A stretch of 64,000 nucleotides of DNA, from contig NZ_JAODLR010000009.1 in the NCBI RefSeq assembly GCF_025960875.1, positions 62,001 through 126,000 of the forward strand, read 5' to 3'. A model generated the notes under the pieces. It was given only the letters and a program-made list of their open reading frames with translations. It made no database searches and was not told where the DNA came from. The DNA is from Crystallibacter permensis (GTDB taxonomy: Bacteria; Actinomycetota; Actinomycetes; Actinomycetales; Micrococcaceae). Shown piece after piece: positions 9,923-19,885 of the stretch. Position numbers and translations under genes: made by a program. The first letter of the stretch is position 1, and each line of letters starts with the position of its first letter.

Positions 9923-9970
9923 CTAGCCGGCTTCCGTGCCGCCATCCGCTATTGCCGTTAGAAAAGAATC

Positions 9971-10579
9971 ATGTCTGAACCATCTTCCGCGGACCAGCCC
10001 GCGGACAGCAGCATTGAAAGCCAGCACACCGGTGTCCGCGGCCGGCGCGCCTCTGGTTTTGTCCTGATCCTGGCGGGCTGCGCCGTATTTGCCTATCTCT
10101 TCGATCAGCTGACCAAATGGTGGGTCGTCAGCACCATGACGGAGGGCGATATCATTCCCGTGCTGCCCCCGCTGCTGCACTGGCATTTCATCCGAAATTC
10201 CGGCGCGGCGTTTTCGATCGGCCAGGACTACACGTGGGTCTTTACGATAGTGATGGTCCTGGTGTCCGGTGCCATTATCTTCTACGCGCGCAAGGTCCGT
10301 TCAGCCTGGTGGTCCGTCGCCCTCGGCCTGCTGCTTGGCGGTGCATTGGGGAACCTGACGGACAGGCTCTTCCGTGAGCCGTCTTTCGGTGTCGGCCATG
10401 TGGTGGATTTCATCGCGTTCCCCAATTTCGCCATCTTCAATATTGCGGACTCTGCTGTGGTCGGCGGTGTGATTCTCTGGTGCGTTTTGACCTTCAGGGG
10501 CATTGGTATTGACGGAGAACGCATACCGTCCGGTAAACAACCGCCGAAAGACGGCAGCCCGGAGCAGCGCGGTGCCTGA
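9971..10579 (+). CDS. lspA: Lipoprotein signal peptidase (signal peptidase II)
   Basis: LspA cleaves signal peptides of lipid-modified prolipoproteins in the membrane. Four hydrophobic segments are visible. The aspartic protease dyad motifs are present: [10 protein letters not shown], then [11 protein letters not shown] and [21 protein letters not shown]. At 202 residues it has a longer hydrophilic tail than E. coli LspA. A TAGAAA hexamer ends seven bases before the ATG, and there is no clear ribosome-binding site, so the message may be leaderless. The stop overlaps the next start by eight bases. Confidence 0.93.
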   Translation: MSEPSSADQPADSSIESQHTGVRGRRASGFVLILAGCAVFAYLFDQLTKWWVVSTMTEGDIIPVLPPLLHWHFIRNSGAAFSIGQDYTWVFTIVMVLVSGAIIFYARKVRSAWWSVALGLLLGGALGNLTDRLFREPSFGVGHVVDFIAFPNFAIFNIADSAVVGGVILWCVLTFRGIGIDGERIPSGKQPPKDGSPEQRGA

Positions 10580-11507
10580 TCAGCTCCACCAGCTCTGGCT
10601 GGACCCGGAGACGGCGGGCAAACGTGCCGACGCTGCCATAGCGGGCCTGCTGGATATTTCGCGCTCGGCGGCTGCGGCGTTGTGCACCGCGGGCCATGTC
10701 ACGCTTAACGGCAAGGTTGTGGGCAAATCAGACCGGCTGCCGGACGCTGGAGAACTTGAAATCCGCAGATCCGAAGAGCGGGATCCGTTGGAGATCGTCG
10801 TCGAAGAGGTGGAAGATTTGAAGGTTCTCGGTGACGATGATGACTTCGTCGTGATTGATAAGCCTGTGGGAGTGGCTGCCCACCCCTCGCCCGGCTGGGT
10901 CGGCCCCACCGTGGTGGGTGCATTGGCCGCACTGGGATACAGGATTTCCACGTCCGGGTCGGCGGAGCGTGCGGGCATTGTGCATCGGCTCGATGTCGGT
11001 ACGTCGGGCGTCATGGTGGTGGCGAAGACGGAGCACGCGTACACGCTGCTCAAACGGGCCTTCAAGGAACGTACGGTCGAGAAGGTCTACCACGCACTGG
11101 TGCAGGGCCTGCCGGATCCGCTCGAAGGAACCATCGACGCTCCCATCGGCAGGCACCCGGGCTACGACTGGCGCTTCGCCGTCGTGGAGGACGGACGGAA
11201 CTCGGTCACCCACTACAAGGTGATTGAAGCGTTCGGAAAGGCCTCGTTGGTCGAAGTTCACCTGGAAACGGGCCGGACGCACCAAATCCGCGTTCATTTC
11301 GCCGCACTTCGGCACCCGTGCGCAGGCGACCTGACTTACGGGGCAGACCCGAAGCTCGCGGCCGAACTGGGCCTGACCAGACAATGGCTCCACGCCAAAA
11401 AACTCGGTTTCGACCATCCGGTCACCGGCAAATGGGTGGAGTACGAAAGCGAATATCCCCAGGATCTGGCCTACGCACTGGAAGCGCTGGCCGAACACCG
11501 GGTCTGA
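10572..11507 (+). CDS. RluA-family 23S rRNA pseudouridine synthase (RluD-like)
   Basis: An N-terminal S4 RNA-binding domain ([20 protein letters not shown] to [15 protein letters not shown]) precedes the pseudouridine synthase domain. The catalytic aspartate lies in [16 protein letters not shown], and the domain continues with [23 protein letters not shown]. The start is GTG 10572, overlapping the lspA stop. A longer in-frame reading from 10503 would cover the end of lspA and is unlikely. The lspA-rluD pair is conserved in many bacteria. The precise uridine target (1911/1915/1917 in E. coli RluD) cannot be read from sequence alone. Confidence 0.88.
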   Translation: MPDQLHQLWLDPETAGKRADAAIAGLLDISRSAAAALCTAGHVTLNGKVVGKSDRLPDAGELEIRRSEERDPLEIVVEEVEDLKVLGDDDDFVVIDKPVGVAAHPSPGWVGPTVVGALAALGYRISTSGSAERAGIVHRLDVGTSGVMVVAKTEHAYTLLKRAFKERTVEKVYHALVQGLPDPLEGTIDAPIGRHPGYDWRFAVVEDGRNSVTHYKVIEAFGKASLVEVHLETGRTHQIRVHFAALRHPCAGDLTYGADPKLAAELGLTRQWLHAKKLGFDHPVTGKWVEYESEYPQDLAYALEALAEHRV

Positions 11508-11548
11508 TCTGTACGACGGCGGGACCGCGGCATAAGACGCTGCCCGCC

Positions 11549-11554
11549 TAGAAT
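11549..11554 (+). promoter_or_regulatory. -10 element of a leaderless dnaE promoter
   Basis: TAGAAT ends exactly seven positions before the G of GTG 11561. That puts the expected transcription start on the start codon itself. No ribosome-binding site is present between them. Confidence 0.6.
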
Positions 11555-11560
11555 GAAGTG

Positions 11561-14500
11561 GTGGCAACTGTGACTAGCTCGATTTCCGGTACCGATTCGT
11601 TTGTACATCTCCACAACCACACCGAATACTCCATGCTCGACGGCGCAGCACGCCTGACGGACCTCTTCGAACATGCCCATGAACTCGGCATGGACTCCGT
11701 GGCCACCACGGACCACGGTTTTGTCTTTGGCGCCTTCGATTTCTGGAACAAGGCCAATAACGCCGGCATTAAGCCGATCGTCGGGGTGGAAGCCTATTTG
11801 ACGCCCGGCACGGCGAGGTCGGACAAGACCCGTGTCCGCTGGGGCGACGGCGGCCGCGGCGACGTCTCGGGCGCCGGCGCATACACGCATATGACCATGT
11901 GGGCCGAGACGACCGAGGGCATGCACAATCTGTTCCGCATGTCGTCCCTGGCGTCACTGGAGGGGTACCTGTACAAGCCCCGCATGGACCGGGACCTGCT
12001 GCAGACATACGGCAAGGGCCTGATCACCACCACGGGCTGCCCATCGGGCGAGGTGCAGACGAAGCTGCGGCTGGGCCTCTACAAGGAGGCAATGCAGGCC
12101 GCCTCGGATTTCCGGGACATCCTTGGGCCGGAGAACTTTTACTGCGAATTGATGGACCACGGCCTGGACATCGAGCGCAATGTCCAGGCGGATCTGCTCA
12201 AGCTGGCCCGCGAGCTGCAGCTGCCGTTGGTGGCAACCAACGATCTGCACTACACACATGCCGAGGACGCGAAGGCCCACGCGGCCCTGCTGTGCGTCCA
12301 GTCCGGCTCGACGATGGCCGATCCTAAGCGCTTCAAGTTCGACGCCGATGAGTTCTACCTGAAATCTCCGGCCGAGATGCGGGCCATTTTCCGCGACTAC
12401 CCGGAGGCCTGCGACAACACACTGCTGATCGCCGAACGGTGCAACGTCGAGTTCAACACCCAGGCCAACTACATGCCGCGGTACCCCGTTCCGGAAGGCG
12501 AGAACGAGGAGTCCTGGTTCATCAAGGAGGTCGAGAAGGGCCTTCATTACCGCTACCCGGCGGGTATTCCCGACGACGTCCGCAAGCAGGCGGATTACGA
12601 AGTCGGTGTCATCCTCCAGATGGGCTTCCCCGGATACTTCCTGGTCGTGGCCGACTTCATCAACTGGGCTAAGAACAACGGGATCCGGGTCGGGCCCGGC
12701 CGTGGCTCGGGCGCCGGTTCGATGGCGGCTTATGCCATGCGCATTACGGACCTGGATCCGCTCAAGCACGGTCTGATCTTCGAACGGTTCCTCAACCCGG
12801 ACCGCGTGTCCATGCCTGACTTCGACGTCGATTTCGATGATCGGCGCCGATCGGAAGTCATCAAGTACGTCACGGAGAAGTACGGCGACGAGCGGGTGGC
12901 CATGATTGTCACCTACGGCACCATCAAGGGCAAGCAGGCGCTGAAGGACTCCTCGCGGGTCATGGGTTATCCCTTCTCGACGGGAGAGCGGCTGACCAAG
13001 GCGATGCCGCCGGACGTCATGGGCAAGGGCATTTCGCTGCAGGACGTGCACAATCCGGAGGCCAAACGCTATAGCGAGGCCGAAGAGCTGCGGGAACTGC
13101 TCAAGTCGGATCCGGATTCAGCCAAGGTCTTCGAAACGGCGCTCGGACTCGAGGGCCTGAAGCGGCAGTGGGGTGTCCACGCAGCCGGTGTGATCATGTC
13201 CTCGGATCCGCTGATCGACATCATTCCGATCATGCGCCGTGAACAGGACGGCCAGGTCATCACGCAGTTCGACTATCCGACTTGTGAGGGCCTCGGCCTG
13301 ATCAAGATGGACTTCCTCGGTCTGCGGAACCTGACGATCATCACGGATGCCCTGGAAAACATCCAGATGAACCGGGACTTCGAGTTGGTGCTCGAGGATC
13401 TGACTCTGGATGATCCGGACTCGTACGCCCTGCTGGCCCGCGGCGACACTCTGGGTGTTTTCCAGCTCGACGGCGGTCCGATGCGGTCCCTGCTGAAGCT
13501 GATGCGGCCGGATAACTTCGAAGATATTTCCGCGGTCCTTGCGCTGTACCGTCCCGGGCCGATGGGCGCTAACGCGCACAATAACTACGCGCTGCGCAAG
13601 AACGGGCTGCAGGAGATCACCCCGATCCACCCGGAGCTTGAAGAGCCGCTGGCCGAAATCCTCGGCGGCACCTACGGCCTGATCGTCTACCAGGAGCAGG
13701 TTATGGCGATCGCGCAGAAACTGGCCGGGTATTCGCTCGGCCAGGCAGACATTCTTCGTCGTGCCATGGGCAAGAAGAAGAAGTCGGAGCTGGACAAGCA
13801 GTACGCCGGCTTCGAAAAGGGCATGCAGGACAACGGCTATTCTGCCGCAGCCATCAAGACGCTGTGGGACATCCTGCTGCCGTTCTCTGACTACGCGTTC
13901 AACAAGGCCCACTCGGCCGCGTACGGCGTCGTGTCCTATTGGACGGCGTACCTCAAGGCGCATTATCCGGGCGAATACATGGCTGCGCTGCTGACCTCCG
14001 TCGGTGACGACAAGGACAAGCTGGCGATGTATCTGAACGAGTGCCGCCACATGGGCATTACGGTGCTTCCGCCGGACGTCAACGAATCCAGCCTGAACTT
14101 CACACCCGTGGGCAAGGACATCCGGTTCGGCATGGGTGCCATCCGCAATGTCGGCGCCAACGTGGTCCACGCCATGGTCGCCGCCCGCGAGGAGAAGGCG
14201 CACTTCAGCTCGTTCAGCGATTTCCTGCAGAAAGTTCCCGCGGTCGTCTGCAACAAGCGGACCATCGAATCATTGATCAAGGCCGGCGCGTTCGACTCGC
14301 TCGGCGATCCGCGCCGTGCCTTGGCCATGATCCATGAAGAAGCGGTCGACTCCGTCATTGTGCTCAAGCGCAACGAGGCAGCCAATCAGTTCGACCTCTT
14401 CAGTGCCTTTGACGACGGCGGTGAAACCTCCGGCGGACTGGCGGTGGAAGTTCCGGATCTGCCGGAATGGGACAAGAAGGACAAACTGGCGTTCGAGCGA

Positions 14501-15112
14501 GACATGCTCGGCCTGTATGTCTCGGACCATCCGCTTCAGGGCTTGGAAGGCCTGCTGAGCCAGCATGCTGACCTGACCATTACCTCCGTCATCGGCGAAG
14601 ACGGTCCGGCGGACGGTGCCATCGTCACCATTGCCGGAATGATCACCTCCTTGCAGCGCCGGATCGCCAAGAACAGCGGAAACGCGTATGCCCGTGCCGA
14701 AGTGGAAGACCTGGGCGGCTCCATGGAAGTGATGTTCTTCGGCCAGGTTTACGGACCGATCTCGACAATCCTGGCCGAAGACCTGATCGTCGTGGTTCGC
14801 GGCCGGCTGCAGCGCCGTGATGACGGCGCGGTAACGCTGAATGCCCAGGAGCTGACGGTTCCCGACCTCAGCGATGGCCATTCCGGGCCGGTGGTGATTT
14901 CCATGGCCAGTTTCAAGGCGACCGAGACCGTGGTGTCGTCCCTTGGAGACGTGTTGCGGACACACCCGGGAACCACCGAAGTCCAGGTGCGGCTGAACAG
15001 CTCACGGAAAATTGAAGTGATGAAGCTTGGCGTCGATCTCCGGGTCAACCCCACGCCGTCGCTCTTTGGTGATCTTAAGGTGCTGCTGGGCCCGGCCTGC
15101 CTCGACGTCTAA
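11561..15112 (+). CDS. dnaE: DNA polymerase III alpha subunit, replicative (DnaE1 type)
   Basis: The chromosomal replicative polymerase. It starts with a PHP domain (HLHNHTEYSMLDGAARLTDL and later TTDHG), which in actinobacteria is a proofreading exonuclease. The Pol III catalytic palm follows, with PDFDVDFDDRRRSEVI carrying catalytic aspartates and GPGRGSGAGS before it. Next come helix-hairpin-helix motifs, FNKAHSAAYGVVSYWTAYLK and a C-terminal OB fold. The 1183-residue length is typical and there is no intein. I prefer GTG 11561 over GTG 11558 because it fits a leaderless start after TAGAAT. It ends 12 bases from the convergent flavin reductase. Confidence 0.96.
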   Translation: MATVTSSISGTDSFVHLHNHTEYSMLDGAARLTDLFEHAHELGMDSVATTDHGFVFGAFDFWNKANNAGIKPIVGVEAYLTPGTARSDKTRVRWGDGGRGDVSGAGAYTHMTMWAETTEGMHNLFRMSSLASLEGYLYKPRMDRDLLQTYGKGLITTTGCPSGEVQTKLRLGLYKEAMQAASDFRDILGPENFYCELMDHGLDIERNVQADLLKLARELQLPLVATNDLHYTHAEDAKAHAALLCVQSGSTMADPKRFKFDADEFYLKSPAEMRAIFRDYPEACDNTLLIAERCNVEFNTQANYMPRYPVPEGENEESWFIKEVEKGLHYRYPAGIPDDVRKQADYEVGVILQMGFPGYFLVVADFINWAKNNGIRVGPGRGSGAGSMAAYAMRITDLDPLKHGLIFERFLNPDRVSMPDFDVDFDDRRRSEVIKYVTEKYGDERVAMIVTYGTIKGKQALKDSSRVMGYPFSTGERLTKAMPPDVMGKGISLQDVHNPEAKRYSEAEELRELLKSDPDSAKVFETALGLEGLKRQWGVHAAGVIMSSDPLIDIIPIMRREQDGQVITQFDYPTCEGLGLIKMDFLGLRNLTIITDALENIQMNRDFELVLEDLTLDDPDSYALLARGDTLGVFQLDGGPMRSLLKLMRPDNFEDISAVLALYRPGPMGANAHNNYALRKNGLQEITPIHPELEEPLAEILGGTYGLIVYQEQVMAIAQKLAGYSLGQADILRRAMGKKKKSELDKQYAGFEKGMQDNGYSAAAIKTLWDILLPFSDYAFNKAHSAAYGVVSYWTAYLKAHYPGEYMAALLTSVGDDKDKLAMYLNECRHMGITVLPPDVNESSLNFTPVGKDIRFGMGAIRNVGANVVHAMVAAREEKAHFSSFSDFLQKVPAVVCNKRTIESLIKAGAFDSLGDPRRALAMIHEEAVDSVIVLKRNEAANQFDLFSAFDDGGETSGGLAVEVPDLPEWDKKDKLAFERDMLGLYVSDHPLQGLEGLLSQHADLTITSVIGEDGPADGAIVTIAGMITSLQRRIAKNSGNAYARAEVEDLGGSMEVMFFGQVYGPISTILAEDLIVVVRGRLQRRDDGAVTLNAQELTVPDLSDGHSGPVVISMASFKATETVVSSLGDVLRTHPGTTEVQVRLNSSRKIEVMKLGVDLRVNPTPSLFGDLKVLLGPACLDV

Positions 15113-15124
15113 CGCCTCCGGGGA

Positions 15125-15655
15125 TTAGATCTGGTATTCGAGCGGGCTCGGGCGGACGTAGGATCCGCTGTGGTACAGCAGCTGCGTCGCTTCGTCACCG
15201 AGCGAGCCTTCCACTACCTCGACGATCACCACAGCGTTGTTTTCGAAGGACACGCGCATCTGGATCTTGCCGACCAGATAGGCATGTACGTCCTTCAGAA
15301 GAGGCACCCCGTAGGGACCTGCTTCCCAATGGTCTCCGCTGAAGCGGTCCTTCGTGCGGGCGAAACGGTCGGCGAGCCCCCGGTTGTCCTGGCCGAGGAT
15401 GTGGACGCCAATGTAGTTCGAGTTTGCGACGGCGGGCCAGGAAGAGCTGGAGCGGGCCATGTTGAAGGTGAAGCGCGGTGGCTCCGCCGACAGGGACGCC
15501 ACCGAGGTAGCCGTGAAGCCAAAAGGCTTGCCCTCGTGTTCAACGGTGAGAATCGCCACTCCGGCAGCGTGCCGCCGGAAGACCTCCCGGAAGGTGGTTC
15601 CCAGCAGCTGCTCGGCAGGCGTGACAGATTGTGCTGCTACGGATTCGGCACTCAC
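15125..15655 (-). CDS. Flavin reductase-like, FMN-binding domain protein
   Basis: A 176-residue protein of the flavin reductase (HpaC/ActVB-like) family, which typically supplies reduced FMN to a partner monooxygenase. Family features seen are FREVFRRHAAGVAILTVEHEGKPFGFTATSVASLSAEPP at the N-terminus, SNYIGVHILGQDN in the middle, and DVHAYLVGKIQMRVSFENNAVVIVEVVE near the end. The GTG start has a good GGAGA site. No monooxygenase gene is next to it, so its partner is unknown. It is convergent with dnaE and divergent from hisD. Confidence 0.8.
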   Translation of the reverse strand: MSAESVAAQSVTPAEQLLGTTFREVFRRHAAGVAILTVEHEGKPFGFTATSVASLSAEPPRFTFNMARSSSSWPAVANSNYIGVHILGQDNRGLADRFARTKDRFSGDHWEAGPYGVPLLKDVHAYLVGKIQMRVSFENNAVVIVEVVEGSLGDEATQLLYHSGSYVRPSPLEYQI

Positions 15656-15822
15656 AACAATGTTTCTCCAGAACTACTCGGTGTGGCAGAAGACAGTCTG
15701 ACCCATTCATGTTCAGCGTATTCCGGCACCTGGCGGCGCGGGGCATTGTGTTAAGTTGTGCTAAATTTCCCGCCTGCCCAGCCATCGCCGTCGTCAACGG
15801 GAAACGACGGGGCCGGGCTCAG

Positions 15823-15828
15823 TAGAAT
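15823..15828 (+). promoter_or_regulatory. -10 element of a leaderless hisD promoter
   Basis: TAGAAT is followed by six bases (GGAAAC) and then the GTG start of hisD at 15835, the same geometry as dnaE. The six bases hold no usable ribosome-binding site. Confidence 0.6.
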
Positions 15829-15834
15829 GGAAAC

Positions 15835-17187
15835 GTGAATCCTGCTTCGAACCTCGAATCCTTTTCCCAGTTTCCCCTCCTGGACCTGCGCGGGCGCCAT
15901 TTGGATACTGCCGAACTGAAGGCCGCCATGCCCAGGGCAGAGACGACTTTTGACGTTGCCTCGCATGCGGTGGAGGAAATTATCAGCAAGGTGCGAAGCG
16001 ACGGGTTCACCGCTCTGGCAGAACTGGCTTCGCGGTTTGACGGCGTACAGCAGCAGCACCCCCTCGTGCCGCAGGAAGAACTGGTACGCGCGCTGGAGGC
16101 ACTCGATCCGGCGGTCCGTGCCGCTCTGGAAGAATCCATCGCAAGGGCGCGGGTCTTTACCGACGCGCAGAAGCCGGCCGATGCCACGGTGCAGATTGCC
16201 GCAGGCGCCACGGTCACCCACAAGTGGGTACCGGTTTCGCGGGTGGGCCTGTATGTTCCCGGCGGGCTGGCGGTCTATCCTTCGTCTGTGGTGATGAACG
16301 TCGTTCCGGCGATGGCCGCCGGCGTTGGATCGATAGCCTTGGCCTCGCCGCCGCAGAAAGATTTCGGAGGCCTGCCGCACCCCACCATTCTGGCCGCGGC
16401 CCGTCTGCTCGGTATCGACGAGGTCTATGCCATCGGCGGCGCGCAGGCAGTGGCGGCATTTGCCTATGGTGTTCCCGCCAACGACTTCGGCCCCGCGCTT
16501 GCCCCGGTCGATGTAGTCACCGGTCCCGGTAATGTTTTTGTTGCCACGGCCAAGCGCCTGGTCAAGAGTGTGGTGGGTATTGACGCGGAGGCAGGCACCA
16601 CCGAAATCGCGATCCTTGCGGACAACAGCGCAGAGCCGGCTTTCGTCGCGGCGGATCTGATCAGCCAGGCGGAGCACGATCCCCACGCCGCGTCCGTGCT
16701 GGTGACGCCCTCGGCCGAACTGGCGGAGGCCGTCCGTCGGGAACTTGCTGTCCAAATTGGCAGCACCAAGCACGCGGAGAGGGTTCGCGAGGCTCTTTCC
16801 GGACCGCAGTCCGGGGTGATTATGGTCGACGACGTCGAACACGGCATTGCGGTTTGTGACGCCTATGCGGCGGAGCACCTCGAGATCCACACCGAGAATG
16901 CCTCCGCTATTGCCGCGCGCATCCGTAACGCCGGCGCAGTGTTCGTCGGCAACTATTCACCGGTGAGCCTGGGGGATTACTGTGCCGGCTCCAACCATGT
17001 CCTGCCGACCAGTGGAACCGCCACATTCGCATCCGGCCTCAATGTCACCACGTTCCTGAAAGCAGTCCAGATTATCGACTACGACGAGCGCGCGCTGCGC
17101 GAAGTAGGCGGGCACATCGTTTCGCTCGCAACGGCGGAAGACCTGCCCGCTCATGGAGATGCCGTCACGGTCCGGTTCCCGTCGTAA
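15835..17187 (+). CDS. hisD: Histidinol dehydrogenase
   Basis: Catalyses the last two steps of histidine synthesis, L-histidinol to L-histidine, using NAD and zinc. Conserved segments include [54 protein letters not shown], the zinc-binding SQAEHDPHA and [17 protein letters not shown]. Length is 450 residues, normal. No other his genes follow; nrdR is next, so hisD is separated from the rest of its pathway or the window ends before a second his cluster. Confidence 0.95.
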   Translation: MNPASNLESFSQFPLLDLRGRHLDTAELKAAMPRAETTFDVASHAVEEIISKVRSDGFTALAELASRFDGVQQQHPLVPQEELVRALEALDPAVRAALEESIARARVFTDAQKPADATVQIAAGATVTHKWVPVSRVGLYVPGGLAVYPSSVVMNVVPAMAAGVGSIALASPPQKDFGGLPHPTILAAARLLGIDEVYAIGGAQAVAAFAYGVPANDFGPALAPVDVVTGPGNVFVATAKRLVKSVVGIDAEAGTTEIAILADNSAEPAFVAADLISQAEHDPHAASVLVTPSAELAEAVRRELAVQIGSTKHAERVREALSGPQSGVIMVDDVEHGIAVCDAYAAEHLEIHTENASAIAARIRNAGAVFVGNYSPVSLGDYCAGSNHVLPTSGTATFASGLNVTTFLKAVQIIDYDERALREVGGHIVSLATAEDLPAHGDAVTVRFPS

Positions 17188-17215
17188 CCTTCCCGCCGCT
17201 GCAGCCGCGGTACAG

Positions 17216-17268
17216 ACACAAGATGTAGTAATCACATGCTTGTAATTCGCAAGATGTAGTTTTATGAT
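17216..17268 (+). promoter_or_regulatory. nrdR promoter with two NrdR boxes
   Basis: Two copies of CAAGATGTAGT lie at 17219-17229 and 17250-17260, 31 bases apart, about three helical turns, which is the classic NrdR tandem-box geometry. A promoter fits around them: TTGTAA (17240-17245), 17-base spacer, TATGAT (17263-17268). The second box fills the spacer. The predicted start leaves a leader of about 30 bases with GAAGGGA before the nrdR ATG. This predicts autorepression by ATP/dATP-bound NrdR. Confidence 0.72.
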
Positions 17269-17304
17269 TGACCAGTTGATGTCTGGACAACGAAGGGATC
17301 CGGT

Positions 17305-17805
17305 ATGTACTGTCCGTTCTGCCGTAATCCTGATTCCAGAGTCGTGGACAGCCGCCTGACCGATGACGGCTCAGCGATCCGCAGGCGGCGGCTGTGTCCT
17401 GAATGCGGCCGTCGCTTCACCACCCTCGAAACCACCAGCCTGAGCGTCCTGAAGCGTTCGGGGGTGGCGGAGCCGTTCTCCCGGGCCAAGGTCATCAACG
17501 GCGTCCGCAAAGCCTGTCAAGGCCGGCCCGTGACGGAGGACGACCTGGCCATGCTGGCGCAGGAGGTGGAGGAATCCATCCGGTCCAGCGGGGCAGCGGA
17601 AATTGATGCCCACGAGGTCGGTCTTGCCATTCTGCGGCCGCTGAAGAATCTGGATGTGGTGGCGTACCTGAGATTCGCCAGTGTCTACCGGGCCTTCGAC
17701 ACCCTTGAGGATTTCGAGGCAGAGATAGACCGGCTGCGGCTTGAAGGGGAGGCCGCCAAGAAACAGGGCCCGTCAGGTACCCAGCGGCCGTTGACCGCAC
17801 AGTAA
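17305..17805 (+). CDS. nrdR: NrdR, transcriptional repressor of ribonucleotide reductase genes
   Basis: A 166-residue regulator with an N-terminal zinc ribbon (Cys3, Cys6, Cys31, Cys34; MYCPFC and CPECGRRF) and an ATP-cone domain that senses ATP/dATP ([22 protein letters not shown]). NrdR represses nrd operons when dATP is high. Here no ribonucleotide reductase gene follows; ppgK is convergent. The upstream boxes suggest it controls itself, while its nrd targets lie elsewhere. GAAGGGA precedes the ATG. Confidence 0.95.
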   Translation: MYCPFCRNPDSRVVDSRLTDDGSAIRRRRLCPECGRRFTTLETTSLSVLKRSGVAEPFSRAKVINGVRKACQGRPVTEDDLAMLAQEVEESIRSSGAAEIDAHEVGLAILRPLKNLDVVAYLRFASVYRAFDTLEDFEAEIDRLRLEGEAAKKQGPSGTQRPLTAQ

Positions 17806-17819
17806 CAACACCACAGTTT

Positions 17820-17859
17820 CCGGTGGTGGCCACGGAGGGGAAGCCGAGGCTGCCACCGG
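17820..17859. terminator. Possible bidirectional terminator between nrdR and ppgK
   Basis: CCGGTGG (17820-17826) pairs with CCACCGG (17853-17859) across a 26-base loop, in the short gap between two convergent stops. CTCTTTA follows on the plus strand. The stem is short and the loop long, so this is only a candidate. Confidence 0.4.
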
Positions 17860-17863
17860 CTCT

Positions 17864-18676
17864 TTACTTGAAGTACTTGAAACTGAGCGCTGCCTGCAGG
17901 GCTCCGCCCACAATGCCGGCGTTGTTCTTCAACTCGGCGGGAATGATCTTGGTCTTGAGGTCGAGTTTGGGCAGGAAGTCCTGGCTGCGCTTGGAAATGC
18001 CGCCGCCGACAATGAACAGTTCGGGCGAGAACAGGAACTCAACATGGGAGAAATAGCGTTGCAGACGCACCGCATAGGCGTCCCAGTCCAATCCATCGCG
18101 TTCGCGCGCGGTAGCTGATGCCTTGGACTCGGCATCGAAACCGTCGATCTCCAGATGCCCGAGTTCTGCATTGGGCACGAGTTTGCCATCGTGGATGAAC
18201 GCCGAACCGATGCCGGTCCCCAGGGTAATGACCAGTACGGTCCCGTCAACCCCTTCACCAGCTCCGTAACGTGCTTCCGCCAGCCCGGCGGCGTCGGCAT
18301 CGTTAATGACCTGGACTTCCCGTCCCAGCTTTCGCGTGAGCAGCGCATCGACGTCTGTGTCCACCCAGCTGGGATCCACGTTCGCGGCGGATTTGGCAAC
18401 CCCATGGCGGATGATGGCGGGGAACGTGACACCCACCGGGCTGCCCGCCGCCGGAGCTTCCTCGCGGGAGGAGAGTTCTTCCACGATCTTCGCCACGACG
18501 TCGGCCACTGCTTCAGGGGTGGAGGGACGGGGTGTGTCAATGCGGAAACGTTCGCCCAGCAATTTGCCCTTTTTCAGGTCGACGATGCCGCCTTTGATGC
18601 CGGTTCCGCCGATGTCAATGCCGATGACGGACCGGGCAGCCTTTTTGGCGACCTTCTCGTCGGCGCTGCTGGGCAT
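17864..18676 (-). CDS. ppgK: Polyphosphate/ATP glucokinase, ROK family
   Basis: Phosphorylates glucose to glucose-6-phosphate using polyphosphate, often also ATP. The N-terminal phosphate-binding motif [16 protein letters not shown], then [30 protein letters not shown] and [28 protein letters not shown] are typical of actinobacterial PpgK. This family lacks the cysteine-rich zinc motif of repressor-type ROK proteins, and none is seen. Length is 270 residues. GGAG precedes the ATG. TAGGCT at 18715-18720 (minus strand) is a likely -10, giving a leader of roughly 30 bases. Confidence 0.9.
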   Translation of the reverse strand: MPSSADEKVAKKAARSVIGIDIGGTGIKGGIVDLKKGKLLGERFRIDTPRPSTPEAVADVVAKIVEELSSREEAPAAGSPVGVTFPAIIRHGVAKSAANVDPSWVDTDVDALLTRKLGREVQVINDADAAGLAEARYGAGEGVDGTVLVITLGTGIGSAFIHDGKLVPNAELGHLEIDGFDAESKASATARERDGLDWDAYAVRLQRYFSHVEFLFSPELFIVGGGISKRSQDFLPKLDLKTKIIPAELKNNAGIVGGALQAALSFKYFK

Positions 18677-18728
18677 GGGATCTCCGCACTGTCGTTCGAA
18701 TACATCTGTCCAACAGCCTACTGGCGTC

Positions 18729-19607
18729 TTAGGGCAAAGTCAGGACTTCCGCTCCGGAGTCGGTGACCACGAGTGTGTGTTCGAACTGCGCGGTCCGCTT
18801 ACGGTCCTTGGTCACGACGGTCCAGTCGTCGTTCCACATGTCCCACTCGACGGTTCCCAGCGTCAGCATGGGCTCGATGGTGAACACCATGCCAGGCTCC
18901 ATGGCCGTGCTGTAGGCGGGGGCGGCGTCATAGTGCGGGATAATCAGGCCGGAGTGGAAGGCTTCGCCGACGCCGTGGCCGGTAAAGTCCCGGACCACGC
19001 CGTAGCCGAAGCGCTTGGCATAGGACTGGATGGTCCGGCCGATGACGTTGATCTGCCGGCCCGGGGCCACTGCTTTGATGGCTCGGTTCAGCGATTCCTG
19101 GGTGCGTTCAACCAGGAGCCGGGACTCCTCGTCAACGTCACCGACGAGGAAGGTGTAGTTGGTATCCCCGTGGACGCCGTTGATGTAAGCGGTGATGTCG
19201 ATATTAATGATGTCCCCGTCCTGCAGCACCGTGGTATCCGGTATGCCGTGGCAGATGACTTCATTCAGGGAAGAACATAGGGACTTAGGGAACCCGCGGT
19301 AGCCAAGGCAAGATGGGTAGGCCTTGTGGTCAAGCAGGAATTCGTGACCCACTTTGTCCAGTTCGTCGGTGGTGACGCCGGGACGAATATGCTTGCCCAC
19401 TTCGACAATCGCCTGCGCGGCAATCTTGCTCGCCACCCGGATTCGCTCGATCGTCTCGGCGTCCTTGATTTCCGAGCCGGTGAACTTGGCCGGGGCGGGT
19501 TTCCAAACGTACTCGGGCCGGGGAATCGACGTCGGAACGGGCCGGACTGGACTGACGGTTCCCTGGACAAGGGTGCCCAGGGGTGCTGTTGCTACGTTGT
19601 GGGGCAT
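18729..19607 (-). CDS. map: Type I methionine aminopeptidase
   Basis: Removes the initiator methionine from nascent proteins. The metal ligands are in place: [20 protein letters not shown] (two Asp), [17 protein letters not shown] (His) and [12 protein letters not shown] (Glu). The N-terminal extension with PRPEYVWKP is typical of the longer actinobacterial form. I start at ATG 19607 ([11 protein letters not shown]), giving 292 residues. TAAGAT lies seven bases upstream with no ribosome-binding site, so the message may be leaderless or nearly so. A longer reading from 19670 would add 21 unconserved residues. Confidence 0.94.
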   Translation of the reverse strand: MPHNVATAPLGTLVQGTVSPVRPVPTSIPRPEYVWKPAPAKFTGSEIKDAETIERIRVASKIAAQAIVEVGKHIRPGVTTDELDKVGHEFLLDHKAYPSCLGYRGFPKSLCSSLNEVICHGIPDTTVLQDGDIINIDITAYINGVHGDTNYTFLVGDVDEESRLLVERTQESLNRAIKAVAPGRQINVIGRTIQSYAKRFGYGVVRDFTGHGVGEAFHSGLIIPHYDAAPAYSTAMEPGMVFTIEPMLTLGTVEWDMWNDDWTVVTKDRKRTAQFEHTLVVTDSGAEVLTLP

Positions 19608-19687
19608 ACCATCGATCTTATAACCCGGTCCGCTATCGGGCGCTAATCCGAACGGGCCGAGCAACCGCAACGTAAGGGAGTAGCCAA

Positions 19688-19852
19688 ATGCCGGAGTTCT
19701 GGTACAACGTCGTCACCCATGAAGTCGAAGTGGGGGCACAGTCCGACTGGACGCAGCTCATCGGCCCCTATGAAACCCGCGAGGAAGCGGAAAAGGCGCT
19801 CGAAAAAGTGCAGCGGCGCAACGAGGCCTGGGACGCGGACGACGACGAATAG
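19688..19852 (+). CDS. Small conserved acidic protein, SPOR-like annotation in relatives
   Basis: A 54-residue protein, [18 protein letters not shown]... ending in an acidic tail, DADDDE. AAGGGAG lies seven bases before the ATG. The middle, [17 protein letters not shown], resembles the start of a SPOR-type fold (a GPYxTxEEA helix), and similar proteins in Arthrobacter carry that label as far as I recall. There is no signal peptide or membrane segment, so a periplasmic glycan-binding role is doubtful. It is divergent from map and convergent with panB. Function is unknown. Confidence 0.7.
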   Translation: MPEFWYNVVTHEVEVGAQSDWTQLIGPYETREEAEKALEKVQRRNEAWDADDDE

Positions 19853-19885
19853 CGCCTGCCAGCGCGTGGAACCGCTGGTGTGCGT

